Assembly (NCBI RefSeq): GCF_030063355.1
Contig: NZ_JASISZ010000015.1
Location: 1 to 64,000, forward strand
Direction of reading: 5' to 3'
Source: Streptomyces sp. PH10-H1
Lineage (GTDB): Bacteria > Actinomycetota > Actinomycetes > Streptomycetales > Streptomycetaceae
DNA: 64,000 nt
Shown here: positions 1 through 8,501 of the stretch, in pieces
How positions within the stretch are numbered: position 1 is the first letter of the stretch
Layout of the letters: the number at the start of each line of letters is the position of its first letter
Translations under genes and position numbers: made by a program
The notes under the pieces: generated by a model
The model's database searches: none
What the model was told of the DNA's origin: nothing
The model's input: only the letters and a program-made list of their open reading frames with translations

Positions 1-20
1 GGCTGAAAGGAATGGCCGGG

Positions 21-1256
21 TCAGCCCGCCGCAGCCGCTACCGCCGAAGCCACGGAAGCCAGGGCGGCATGCAGCCGGCGGAGGCCTTCCGCGATCTCGT
101 CCGGCGTGTGGGTCGTGAACGACATGCGGAGGGTGGACGGGTCGGCGGGACCGGCGTAGAAGGGGGCGCCCGGGACGTACGCCACGTCGTGGGCGACAGC
201 CACCGGCAGGAGCGCGCCGGCGTCGAGGCGGTCGGGGAGCCTGGCCCAGAGGAACATCCCGCCGTCCGGGCGGTTCCAGGTGCTGCCCGCGGGGAGCGCA
301 TCCGGCAGTCCGTCCAGCAGCGCGTCCCGCCGTGCGCGGTAGGCACCGCGCACGCGGTCGAGATGGGCGTCCAGGTCGGAGTCCGCCAGGTACCGCGCCG
401 CCGCGGCCTGGTCGATCGTGGAGGAGTGGAGATCGGCGGCCTGCTTGGCGATGACGCAGGCGCGCCGCAGCGCGCCGGGCGCGCGGAGCCAGCCGAGCCG
501 CATGCCGGGGGCCATGATCTTGGAGAACGAGCCCAGCAGGACGGTGCGGTCGGCGGCCGCCTCCAGCGAGGCGATCCACGGCACCGGCTCCCCGTCGAAC
601 CGCAGCTCGCCGTAGGGATCGTCCTCGACGATCCACAGCCCGTGCCGCGCGGCGACGTCGGCCACCGCCCGCCGGCGGGCGGGCGGGAGCGTGCGTCCGG
701 TGGGGTTCTGGAAGTTCGGGATCAGATAGAGCAGCTTCGGCCGCTCGCGGACGACGAGCTCCTCCAGGGCCGCGGGGTCGATCCCGTCGTCGTCGGACGG
801 CACCGGCAGCACGCGCGCGCCCGTGAAGCCGAAGCACTGCAGGGCGGCCAGATAGGTCGGGTCCTCGACGAGGACGGTGTCGCCCGGTTCCAGCAGCGCC
901 GTCGCGAGAAGCGCCAGGCCCTGCTGGGATCCGGCGGTGACGAGCAGATCGTCCGCGTCGGTCGGGAGCCCGCGCGCGCCGAGCCGGGCGGCGACGGCCG
1001 CCCGGAGCGCCGGGTCGCCCTCGGTGGTGGAGTACTGGAGTACGCGCTGCGGCGCCTCGGTCAGGACGCGGTCGTAGGCGGCGCGGATCCCCTCGGCGTC
1101 GAAGAGCTCGGGGGCGGGCAGTCCGCCCGCGAAGGAGATCACCTCGAGGCGCGCGGTGAGCGCGAGGATCTCGCGTACCGGTGACGCGCCGACCGAGGCG
1201 GCGCGGGCGGCGAGGGCGGGGACGTCGGCTCGGTTCGCTCGATTCATACGCGTCAT
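21..1256 (-). CDS. PLP-dependent class I/II aminotransferase
   Basis: Fold-type I aminotransferase of 411 residues, of the 2-aminoadipate/valine-pyruvate type that resembles the catalytic half of MocR proteins. The motif NFQNPTGR lies near residues 181-188 and the PLP lysine is in SFSKIMAPG (about Lys247). There is no N-terminal GntR winged helix, so it is an enzyme and not a MocR regulator. I chose ATG 1256; a second ATG at 1247 is also possible. It would transfer an amino group between an amino acid and a 2-oxo acid in the cytoplasm; the substrate cannot be read from the sequence. It is divergent from the next gene. Confidence 0.85.
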   Translation of the reverse strand: MTRMNRANRADVPALAARAASVGASPVREILALTARLEVISFAGGLPAPELFDAEGIRAAYDRVLTEAPQRVLQYSTTEGDPALRAAVAARLGARGLPTDADDLLVTAGSQQGLALLATALLEPGDTVLVEDPTYLAALQCFGFTGARVLPVPSDDDGIDPAALEELVVRERPKLLYLIPNFQNPTGRTLPPARRRAVADVAARHGLWIVEDDPYGELRFDGEPVPWIASLEAAADRTVLLGSFSKIMAPGMRLGWLRAPGALRRACVIAKQAADLHSSTIDQAAAARYLADSDLDAHLDRVRGAYRARRDALLDGLPDALPAGSTWNRPDGGMFLWARLPDRLDAGALLPVAVAHDVAYVPGAPFYAGPADPSTLRMSFTTHTPDEIAEGLRRLHAALASVASAVAAAAG

Positions 1257-1443
1257 GGGCCGCAGCCTACGAAGAATCGATGCACTGTCCACCTAGTTGA
1301 CCAGCATGCGGTCGGTGACGCGGTCGGGGGCGCCTGGCGCCCGCTCCCGCATGCGGTCCGGGACGCGGCCCGGCGGCCGTTCCGGCACGCGGCCCGTGAC
1401 CGACCCCTCCCCATCTGACGTATCGTCAGCTAGACCTGTACGC

Positions 1444-2283
1444 ATGACAGAAGAGACGCGCAGCGAGGTGTACGCGGAGCTGGCCTCCGTCGGGCCGTAC
1501 GGGGTACGGGTCGGGCACGCCCTGATCACCATGGTGGAGCCGCTCCCGGGCCACGAGTACGCCTACAACAGGTGGTACGAGGACGATCACTTCATCGCCG
1601 GCGCGATGGCCATGCCCTGGATGTACGCCGGGCGCCGCTGGGTCGCCACCCGCGATCTGCAGCTGCTCCGCTACCCGGAGAGGTCCGCCGTCGCCCAGCC
1701 CGTCACCGCGGGCTGCTACATCTCGACCTACTGGGTCACCGACGGACGCTACGACGACCATATGAAGTGGACCGTCGGCATCAACAAGCGCCTCAACCGG
1801 GACGGCCGCGTCTACCAGGACCGCACCCATGTCTTCACGGCGTTCCAGGACCACTCCGCCACCGTCTACCGCGACGGTGCGGCCGGCCCCCGCGACTTCC
1901 ACGCCCTCGACCACCCCTACACCGGGCTGGTCGTCGAGGTGATCGACGCCGAATCGGCCGAGCAGCGCGAGGAATTGCTGGAGTGGCTGCGCTCCCGGCA
2001 CCTGCCCAAGCGCCTCGCCGGTTCACCGGCCGCCATGGTGACGGTCTTCAAGCCGACGCCGCTGCCCGGCGACCGGATGACCTATGTGAAACAGGTCGAG
2101 GGCGTCGACACCCGGCTCACCCTGCTCTGGTTCCTCCAGCAGGATCCACGCGAGGCGTGGGACGCCCATTTCACCGGCCTGGACGACGAGGTCGCCGCCT
2201 CCGGCCTCGGCCGGGTCGAGCTGGTCGCGCCGTTCATCCCGACCGTCCCCGGTACGGACACCTACGTGGACCGGCTCCGCTAA
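1444..2283 (+). CDS. Conserved hypothetical protein, possible EthD-like tandem domains
   Basis: Soluble protein of 279 residues with no signal peptide or membrane segment. Two halves look related to dimeric alpha/beta-barrel (EthD-like) folds: an early segment with YNRWYEDDHF and a later one with LRSRHLPKRLAGSP, both resembling the WYxxxHLP signature of such proteins. The reading frame is open upstream of ATG 1444, but that upstream part is arginine-, proline- and glycine-rich and looks non-coding. Function is unknown; assignment to the EthD-like fold is inference from short motifs only. Confidence 0.6.
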   Translation: MTEETRSEVYAELASVGPYGVRVGHALITMVEPLPGHEYAYNRWYEDDHFIAGAMAMPWMYAGRRWVATRDLQLLRYPERSAVAQPVTAGCYISTYWVTDGRYDDHMKWTVGINKRLNRDGRVYQDRTHVFTAFQDHSATVYRDGAAGPRDFHALDHPYTGLVVEVIDAESAEQREELLEWLRSRHLPKRLAGSPAAMVTVFKPTPLPGDRMTYVKQVEGVDTRLTLLWFLQQDPREAWDAHFTGLDDEVAASGLGRVELVAPFIPTVPGTDTYVDRLR

Positions 2284-2440
2284 GGCCTGCGGGAGCGGAG
2301 CCGGAACCTCGCCGCTGTCGATCCGCAGTGAGCCCTCTCGGCCAGGACGGCGGGCCGGACGAGAGGGCCTTCGGGACTGCTGATCGAACCTGCTGATCGG
2401 TTGATGGAACCTGCCGTTCGGTACTGCCGCTCCACTGGGG

Positions 2441-2650
2441 TCAGTCGAGGTCGTACGTGCCCTGGCCGACATCCGTCACGAACGAGGCCCACGACTCCGG
2501 CGAGAAGTCGAGGGTCGGGCCGTAGGGATCCTTCGAATCGCGGACGGCGACGGCGCTGAGGGTGGGCGAGGCCACCTCCACGCATGCGCCGTTGCCCTGA
2601 GAGCGCGAGGACTTGGTCCACGCCTTGGTGTTGCCCAGCTGAATGGCCAT
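2441..2650 (-). CDS. DUF397 small protein
   Basis: 69-residue protein with the DUF397 pattern: WTKSSRSQGNGACVEVA near the N-terminus, VAVRDSKDP in the middle, and FSPESWASFV near the C-terminus. The start is ATG 2650, with GGAG five bases upstream. In Streptomyces such proteins are usually encoded next to an XRE-family regulator carrying DUF5753, as here (next gene, same strand, about 190 bp away). The pair is widely thought to act as a regulator and small partner, sometimes affecting development, but no specific target can be inferred. Confidence 0.85.
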   Translation of the reverse strand: MAIQLGNTKAWTKSSRSQGNGACVEVASPTLSAVAVRDSKDPYGPTLDFSPESWASFVTDVGQGTYDLD

Positions 2651-2837
2651 GATCGCTCCGAGCTTTTCTGTTTGTGCAGCTCTGACGCGACTGAAGCTAC
2701 TCGCCAACATCACTGACCGCAGGGTCTATTCACTCGACCGGATGGCATATTCCATATGACTCTTCCATGTTGAGCCAGCGGGGGTGTACTCTCCCGCCTT
2801 TCCCAGTCCAGAGTGGGTCGGCATGGGTCAACACGGC

Positions 2838-3695
2838 TCAGCGCGCGTATTCCTTGGCGGCGTCCGCGATGAACTGGCGGCTGGCGTCGGCGCTCAGCGC
2901 CTGGGCGCGCAGATGCTCGTACATCACGCTGTAACCGTGCACATCGACCGGCTTCTCCAGATAGAGGTCGGAGGTGACGCCTTCGATGTACACCACACTG
3001 GAATCCGTCGCGTCCGGGAATTCGAGGATCGCGAAGTTTCCCGACATACCCGGGTGCGCGCCCGCCTCGTACGGAAGCACCTGCACGGTGACGTGTGCCT
3101 GCGATCCCATCTGCACGAGATATTCCAGCTGTTCACGCATGACGTCCTTGCTGCCGACCACCCGGCGCAGCGCGGATTCGTCCATGACCACCCAGAAGCG
3201 CAGCGGGGACGCCGGATCGGTGATCCGCTCCTGCCGCCGGAGCCGGATGTCGATGCGCTTGTCGACCTGCTCGGGGGTGGCCTCGGGGAGGGTGCCCTCG
3301 ATGACCGCCTCGGCGTAGTTACGGGTCTGCAGAAGACCCGGCACGACCAGTGAGTCGTACACACGTAGTGATTCGGCCTCGGTCTCCAGGCCGATGTAGA
3401 CGCTGTACGGCACATCGCCGAACGCGTGCCACCAGCCCTGCTGGCGCGATTCCTTGGCCATGTGCATGAGGGAGTCGACGATCCGCTGGTCCTCGACGCC
3501 GTACACGCCGCACAGGTCGCGGACATCGCGCTGGCTGATGCTGCGGCGGCCGTTCTCCAGCCGGCTGATCTTGGACTGGGAGACCAGCAGCCGGGCCGCC
3601 ACCTCCTCCGCGGTCATCCCCTTGGTCTCACGGAGTTTGCGCAATTCCGATCCAAGTCGGCGTCGCCTGACGGTGGGATTGACATTGGCCGCCAC
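2838..3695 (-). CDS. XRE-family transcriptional regulator with DUF5753
   Basis: 285-residue regulator. Residues 12-70 form a helix-turn-helix (LRKLRETKGMTAEEVAARL, then SQSKISRLENG). The rest matches the DUF5753 sensor-like domain, with the typical VPGLLQTRNYAEAVI at about residue 115 and FVVMDESALRR-like text around residue 165 (here FWVVMDESALRRVVG). It sits upstream of the DUF397 gene on the same strand, the usual Streptomyces pairing (WhiJ-like systems). Ligand and operator are unknown. Confidence 0.9.
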   Translation of the reverse strand: MAANVNPTVRRRRLGSELRKLRETKGMTAEEVAARLLVSQSKISRLENGRRSISQRDVRDLCGVYGVEDQRIVDSLMHMAKESRQQGWWHAFGDVPYSVYIGLETEAESLRVYDSLVVPGLLQTRNYAEAVIEGTLPEATPEQVDKRIDIRLRRQERITDPASPLRFWVVMDESALRRVVGSKDVMREQLEYLVQMGSQAHVTVQVLPYEAGAHPGMSGNFAILEFPDATDSSVVYIEGVTSDLYLEKPVDVHGYSVMYEHLRAQALSADASRQFIADAAKEYAR

Positions 3696-4093
3696 GGGTG
3701 GTGCACCTCCGGCTCCGGACTACTTCTCGTACCGCTTCTTGTACCGCTACTTGTACCGTCTGCGTACTGCTGGTCAGCAGCCTGCCACTACCGGTCATCG
3801 GCGCGCTGGCGATTGGTCGTACGAACTGCGGAAATGCGACGCGCGAGGTGGGGGACCGGAGTTGACCGGTGCCCATCCACCTCGCGCGTCGCAGCGGCTC
3901 CCGTGCGGGTCTTCCCACCGAAGGCCGGGGAAGGGTCGCCGGGCGGTGCGGGCGCGGTGTCCGGTCCCTGCCGCCGGACACCGTGGCTGCCCTACCGTCC
4001 TTGCTGCTCATCTGCTGGGTACTGCGAACTTCTCCCGCGTACTGCCTCGGGTTACCGCATCGGGTTACCGCATCGGGTCACTGCTCCGGAGCG
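3696..4093. other. 398-bp intergenic region with short direct repeats
   Basis: No convincing gene. Near the XRE start are three loose copies of a cttgtaccg-type unit (about 3722-3760). Near the GPP34 end, a gggttaccgcatc unit occurs twice in tandem, with a partial third copy (about 4050-4080). It should hold the promoter of the XRE/DUF397 genes, but no clear -10/-35 pair was identified. Confidence 0.5.
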
Positions 4094-4807
4094 CTATCTC
4101 GCTCCGGCCCGGGCCATGCTGTTGTGCCCGGCCGGCCCGACCGCTGCGGGTCGCCCCTGGAGGGGTGCCCGCTTCGGCTGTGCCGCGGCGCCGTTCTGCA
4201 CGTCCATGACGGCGTGCGCGACGAGGCCGCCCATCGGGTCGTATCTGATCAGGTCCCGCAGGCGCGATCGCGATGACCGGCCCTCGTTCCCCGGATACAG
4301 ATGCTTGCCGAGGCCCACCGCATGGGCGAGGGCAGCGAGTGCCGCGGTCCGCGGGTCCGGCGGGACGCCGGTACGGATCGCGTTGTCGAGCCGGGCTCTG
4401 ATGTCCCGGCTGACCTCGCTGTCGCTCGCCTGGTAGCGAGTCGTCGGCAGCACCCCGCACATTTGTCCCGCTACGGCATGCACCATGCCGCACCGCTCCA
4501 GATGCGCGAGATACGTCTGGCGCAGCCCCAGGCGAGGCCCGCCGATCCAGTGGACAGCGCGAACCGGACTGCCACGACGGCGCAGCAGTTCGAGCGCGGA
4601 GTCCAGTGTCGGATCTCCTGTCGGCCGTGGATGCACCACGGCGATACGATCCCCATCAGGGGCTATCCGTCCAGCCAGGGCCAGCTCGACGAGCTGTGCC
4701 CCGGCGAGGCCGAGGTCGAGCGACTGCGGCTGCGCTGTGGTCCCGGTCGTCGGGTCCAGAGCGAGCAGCAACAGCTCTTCCGGAATCGTTCTGCGGCTCT
4801 TGCCCAT
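4094..4807 (-). CDS. GPP34 (GOLPH3)-family phosphoprotein
   Basis: 237 residues, matching the bacterial GPP34 family: an N-terminal IPEELLLLALDP block, followed by LDLGLAGAQLVELALAGRI and a GDRIAV segment. In eukaryotes GOLPH3/VPS74 binds PI4P and Golgi enzymes; the Streptomyces members are abundant but mostly uncharacterised cytoplasmic proteins. The C-terminal 25 residues are Ala/Arg-rich. No operon partner is visible; the carboxypeptidase downstream is divergent. Confidence 0.85.
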   Translation of the reverse strand: MGKSRRTIPEELLLLALDPTTGTTAQPQSLDLGLAGAQLVELALAGRIAPDGDRIAVVHPRPTGDPTLDSALELLRRRGSPVRAVHWIGGPRLGLRQTYLAHLERCGMVHAVAGQMCGVLPTTRYQASDSEVSRDIRARLDNAIRTGVPPDPRTAALAALAHAVGLGKHLYPGNEGRSSRSRLRDLIRYDPMGGLVAHAVMDVQNGAAAQPKRAPLQGRPAAVGPAGHNSMARAGAR

Positions 4808-4886
4808 CCATGCCTCCCCGCGTGGATGAATGACAGAGTGACGCCTCTCACATTCATCTGTCGAGAGCGCCTGGAGTGTTCGGGAG

Positions 4887-4915
4887 GGAACCGACTGGTA
4901 TGTCGTTCTCGTCTA
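4887..4915 (+). promoter_or_regulatory. Candidate ECF (sigma-E-like) promoter for the carboxypeptidase
   Basis: GGAACC at 4887-4892 and CGTCTA at 4910-4915 are separated by 17 bp, close to the GGAAC/CGTC pattern of Streptomyces envelope-stress ECF promoters. It lies about 150 bp upstream of a cell-wall peptidase, which would suit that regulon. No transcript start is known here. Confidence 0.35.
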
Positions 4916-5067
4916 GGGGGTGAGCGGTGGTGTCGCAGACGGGCCGCGAACGGTTCCGGCGGGTCTGATGGGGGCTTCCCGACCGGGCACGGGAAACTGA
5001 TGAAGTGAGATGGGGCGTCGTGCGGTGCGCACGGGGACGTCTCTCGTGATGTGTGGAGGAGGTCTGC

Positions 5068-7440
5068 GTGGCGGGCGAGTCCCCCGGCAGGGAGCAGCAG
5101 CAGGAGTCGTCGGGGGAGGCGGCCGAGCAGAAGGCGCGTGATCCGAGGCTGACGGTGTTCCGTGGGCCGGACGTGGTTCCTGATGCCGTACGCGAAGAGC
5201 ACGGCGGCCTGCCCGATGACCCGGTCCCCGGCACGGACCCCCGTCCCGAAGATCACCCCGAGCCCGCCGACGCCCCTCGCATGTCCGGCGGCGGGGCCGA
5301 CGACGACGGCCATGGGAGCCTCCCGCGCCAGGCCGGCGCGTCTGCATCCGACGGCGGCACGACTACGCCGGACGTGGTGTCCGGTCCGGACGCCGCTGTC
5401 ATCGAACCTACGGACTTCGTGGACGCGCACGACGGGCCCGGTGACGCAGCGCCCGATGAGGAGCCCGTCTCCCCGGACGTGGACGAACCTGAGGATTCCG
5501 TCGCGAATGCCGACGGAGCGGCGGACGACGATGCCGACGACTCCGGCGAAGGACCGGATTCGGCCGCCGATGCGTCCGCTGACGCGTCGACGGACGAGCC
5601 TGCCGACGCGCCCGGAGAGGCACCGGAGGACGCACCCGAGGACGTACCGGCGGGCGCGTCCGGGAACGAGCCTGAGAAGGCCGCTGCCGACGAGCCCGAG
5701 CCCGAAGACGCGCCCGAGCCCGAGATCGCCGCTGCCGACGAGCCCGAGGACGCTCCGGTCGACGCACCGGCGGACCCGCCAGCCGACGAGCCCGAGGACG
5801 CGCCCGTCGACGCACCGGCGGACCCGCCAGCCGACGAGCCCGAGGACGCGCCCGTCGACGTGCCCGCTCCCGGCAAGCCCGAGGCGGAAGTCGTCAGGAG
5901 CGCCCCGGCGGACGTTGCGGCCGACCCGCGCACGGAATCCCCCGCGGAGCCTCCGCGGGCCTCAGAGGACCAGTCAGCCTCTCCGCACGCCCTCGCGTGG
6001 CCCGAGGTGGTGCGCCCGGCGCGGCCGGCCGCACCGGAGCCCGCCGCTCCGGTCGCCCCCGCGACCCCCGTCCCCGCCCCCTTCGGGGCTCCCGGCGGCG
6101 GGCAGCGGGACGCGGGCCCGCAGGGCACACGGCAGATGCCGCTGCCGCCGGCGCCCGGACAGCCCCTGAAGCTGCTGGCGGAGCTGACGAACACCCCGCC
6201 GCCGCGGCAGACGGCGATGCGGACGGTGGCCCGTCGGTTCAAGATCTGGACCCCGCTGGTGGTGCTGCTGCTGATCGCCTTCGCGGTCGCGCAGTCGCTG
6301 CGCCCGCTGCCGGACCCGGTCCTGAAGCTGACGGCGGACTCGTCGTTCACCTTCCCGGGCGCCGCGCCGTCGCTGACGTGGCCCGTGATGGGGCAGTCGG
6401 CGGCGGAGATCGAGGGTCTCGGGAGCCTGGGCGTGAAGGGCGCACAGACACCGGTGCCGATCGCGAGCGTCACGAAGGTGATGACCGCGTACGTGATCCT
6501 CCGGGACCACCCGCTCAAGGGGCAGGAGAGCGGCGGGAAGATCAGGATCGACCAGACGGCCGCCGACGAGGCGTCGTCGGTCAACGAGTCGAAGGTGCAT
6601 GTCCAGGCCGGCCAGGAGTTCACCGAGCGGCAGATGCTCGAAATGCTGCTGATCCCGTCAGGGAACAACATCGCCCGCGCGCTGGCCCGCTGGGACGCCG
6701 GCACGCAGGAGGCCTTCGTCGTCAAGATGCAGAAGGCCGCCGCCGATCTGGGCATGACGAACACGACGTACACCGGTGCGAGCGGCTACGAGGAGACGAC
6801 GAAGAGCACGGCGGTCGACCAGCTGAAGCTGGCTCGGGTGGTCATGCAGAACGACGTCTTCCGCGCCGTGGTCGCCACCCCGGACACGGTCGTCCCCGGC
6901 GTGCCGAAGCTCTACAACACCAACGTTCTGCTGAGCAGCACGCCCGGGGTGATCGGTATCAAGACCGGATCCAGCACCCCGGCCGCCGGTGCCCTGATGT
7001 GGGCGGCGCAGAAGACGATCGACGGGAAGCCGCAGCTGGTCCTCGGCGTGGTCCTCCAGCAGCGCAAGGGCTCGACGCCGGACGAAATGATGAAGTACGC
7101 CATGAACACCAGCAAGCCGTTGATCACGGACGCCCGGAACGCGCTCACCTCGGCCGTGGTGGTGAAGAAGGGCGAGGTCATCGGCTATGTGGACGACGGC
7201 CTCGGCGGGCAGGCAGCGGTGGTCGCCACCAAGGATCTGAAGGCGATCGGCTGGTCGGGACTGAAGTCCGATCTGAAGCTGGTGGCCGGCGCGGCCGGTC
7301 TCCCGCACTCGGCGAAGGCCGGCACCGAGGTCGGCACGCTGAGCCTCGGCACCGGCGCGGGTGAGACGAAGGTGCCGGTGGCACTTCAGTCGGACCTGGC
7401 GGAACCGTCCTTCGGGGACAAGCTCATCCGGCTCGGCTGA
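5068..7440 (+). CDS. Membrane-anchored D-alanyl-D-alanine carboxypeptidase (peptidase S11)
   Basis: 790-residue penicillin-binding protein that should trim the terminal D-Ala of cell-wall peptides. The start is GTG 5068, five bases after an excellent GGAGGAGG at 5055-5062. Residues 1 to about 385 are highly acidic, Pro/Ala-rich low complexity, including a near-repeat built on DEPEDAPVDAPADPPA at DNA 5737-5860. One membrane segment (about 391-412) follows, then the S11 domain with Ser467-x-x-Lys (SVTK), Ser531-Gly-Asn and Lys632-Thr-Gly. All three active-site motifs are intact. The tail is predicted to be cytoplasmic. The S11 domain resembles PBP5/DacA-type enzymes; the tail is far longer than usual. 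Its 3' end overlaps the convergent next gene by 17 bp. Confidence 0.9.
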   Translation: MAGESPGREQQQESSGEAAEQKARDPRLTVFRGPDVVPDAVREEHGGLPDDPVPGTDPRPEDHPEPADAPRMSGGGADDDGHGSLPRQAGASASDGGTTTPDVVSGPDAAVIEPTDFVDAHDGPGDAAPDEEPVSPDVDEPEDSVANADGAADDDADDSGEGPDSAADASADASTDEPADAPGEAPEDAPEDVPAGASGNEPEKAAADEPEPEDAPEPEIAAADEPEDAPVDAPADPPADEPEDAPVDAPADPPADEPEDAPVDVPAPGKPEAEVVRSAPADVAADPRTESPAEPPRASEDQSASPHALAWPEVVRPARPAAPEPAAPVAPATPVPAPFGAPGGGQRDAGPQGTRQMPLPPAPGQPLKLLAELTNTPPPRQTAMRTVARRFKIWTPLVVLLLIAFAVAQSLRPLPDPVLKLTADSSFTFPGAAPSLTWPVMGQSAAEIEGLGSLGVKGAQTPVPIASVTKVMTAYVILRDHPLKGQESGGKIRIDQTAADEASSVNESKVHVQAGQEFTERQMLEMLLIPSGNNIARALARWDAGTQEAFVVKMQKAAADLGMTNTTYTGASGYEETTKSTAVDQLKLARVVMQNDVFRAVVATPDTVVPGVPKLYNTNVLLSSTPGVIGIKTGSSTPAAGALMWAAQKTIDGKPQLVLGVVLQQRKGSTPDEMMKYAMNTSKPLITDARNALTSAVVVKKGEVIGYVDDGLGGQAAVVATKDLKAIGWSGLKSDLKLVAGAAGLPHSAKAGTEVGTLSLGTGAGETKVPVALQSDLAEPSFGDKLIRLG

Positions 7441-8113
7441 TCCGCCGCAGAGCACGGGAGACGAGGGCGGCCGGGTCGAGATGACCCGGCCGCCCTCGCG
7501 TCAGCGGGTAGCAGGCGAGGCCGAGCAGGGCGGCGGTGAAGTGGCCGACGTCGGTGAAGGTGCGGCCGTGCACGAGTGCTAGACCGTAGAAGCCCAGGAC
7601 GCAGAAGGCGTAGAAGTACCTCCATGGTGGGGCGAGGAAATACGTCAGCACGGCCTCGACCGCCGCGAGGCTGTAACTGACGCCCACGTCGAGGGTGTCG
7701 ACCGAGGTCTCGGGCGCCTGGCCGTGACGGACCGCCCAGAGCAGGACGCCCTGGCTGATGTAGGTGGCGGCGACATGGCCGATGAGGACGACGGCCAGCC
7801 AGCGCCAGGTGCCGAGCCAGCGCTCGGCGGTGGCGTGGAAGACGCTGAAGAGGAAGACGTAGAACAGCCAGCCGTCGCCGTCGATCCACAGGGCGCTGCG
7901 GAACAGGGCCTTGGCCGGTTCGTCCGACAGGTTGTGCACGTTCGTCGAACGCTCGCCGAGGATCTCGTCCAGCCGGGCGGGTGAGACGTGGTGCATCACG
8001 ACCGTCGTCGCGAACAGGATCGCCAGCCAGATCTAGGTGCCGGGGGCGCTCCGGACGTAGGACCGGACGGCGCGGGAGAGCGCCTTGAGGCGCGGCAGCC
8101 AGGAAGTGTCCAC
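7424..8113 (-). pseudogene. Rhomboid-like membrane protein, interrupted by an in-frame TAG
   Basis: Reading from GTG 8113 gives 26 sensible residues (start DTSWLPRLKALSRAV), a TAG at 8035-8033, then an uninterrupted frame beginning IWLAILFATTVVMHH and running to the stop at 7424. The expected codon at the stop is probably TAC (Tyr), so a single base change would explain it. The body has several hydrophobic segments (FLFSVFHATAERWLG, AVVLIGHVAATYIS, and others) like the rhomboid-like proteins common in Streptomyces. I see no clear catalytic GxSG, so protease activity is doubtful. Translation might restart at an ATG downstream of the TAG (7999 or 7996), losing the first membrane helix. Confidence 0.55.
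7462..7498. terminator. Strong hairpin terminator after the carboxypeptidase
   Basis: A perfect inverted repeat: arms 7462-7477 and 7483-7498 (16 bp each) with a 5-base loop. It starts 22 bp past the carboxypeptidase stop and lies inside the 3' end of the convergent rhomboid-like frame. Confidence 0.75.
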
Positions 8114-8176
8114 GCTCGGATTGTGTCCGATAAGTGGCTTTCCAAGTGGCTTTTCCTGCCCTGCGCCGCGCCACCG

Positions 8177-8416
8177 TCAGGTCGTGGGCGTGGCCACGCC
8201 GTCCAGCCGGCCCGCCTTCGCCTCGTCGAGCAGTGAGCCGAACTGGTCGGCGCTCATCTGCACCCGCTGGCCGAAGTCATCGGTCAGCACGATGCGCCGC
8301 TCGGCCGGCGCCGCAGCGTCGACGAACAGCGTCGGGCATCCGCAGTCGCACTTGCCGCAGAACACGGCCACTTGCTCCAGGCCGTCAGAGCCCGGCATTC
8401 CCGTCGTCTCAGCCAT
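8177..8416 (-). CDS. Small Cys-rich conserved hypothetical protein
   Basis: 79 residues from ATG 8416. The core FCGKCDCGCP has four closely spaced cysteines that could bind a metal, followed by VDAAAPAERRIVLTDDFGQRVQMS. It resembles short conserved Streptomyces proteins of unknown function. No partner gene is evident: it stands alone between the rhomboid-like gene and the winged-helix protein, all on the same strand. Confidence 0.6.
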   Translation of the reverse strand: MAETTGMPGSDGLEQVAVFCGKCDCGCPTLFVDAAAPAERRIVLTDDFGQRVQMSADQFGSLLDEAKAGRLDGVATPTT

Positions 8417-8501
8417 CCCCGCCACCTTCGCCGTTCCACTCGGACAGGACGTCATGGCTGGCAATACCCCCCTTCCCGCGCCGCGGATCCTGCGCGCGGA
8501 A

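Noticed and set aside
5253..6773. 506-codon minus-strand Ser/Gly/Ala-rich frame opposite the carboxypeptidase
   Set aside because: Mirror of the acidic repeats; the plus-strand gene has a perfect ribosome site and all active-site motifs.
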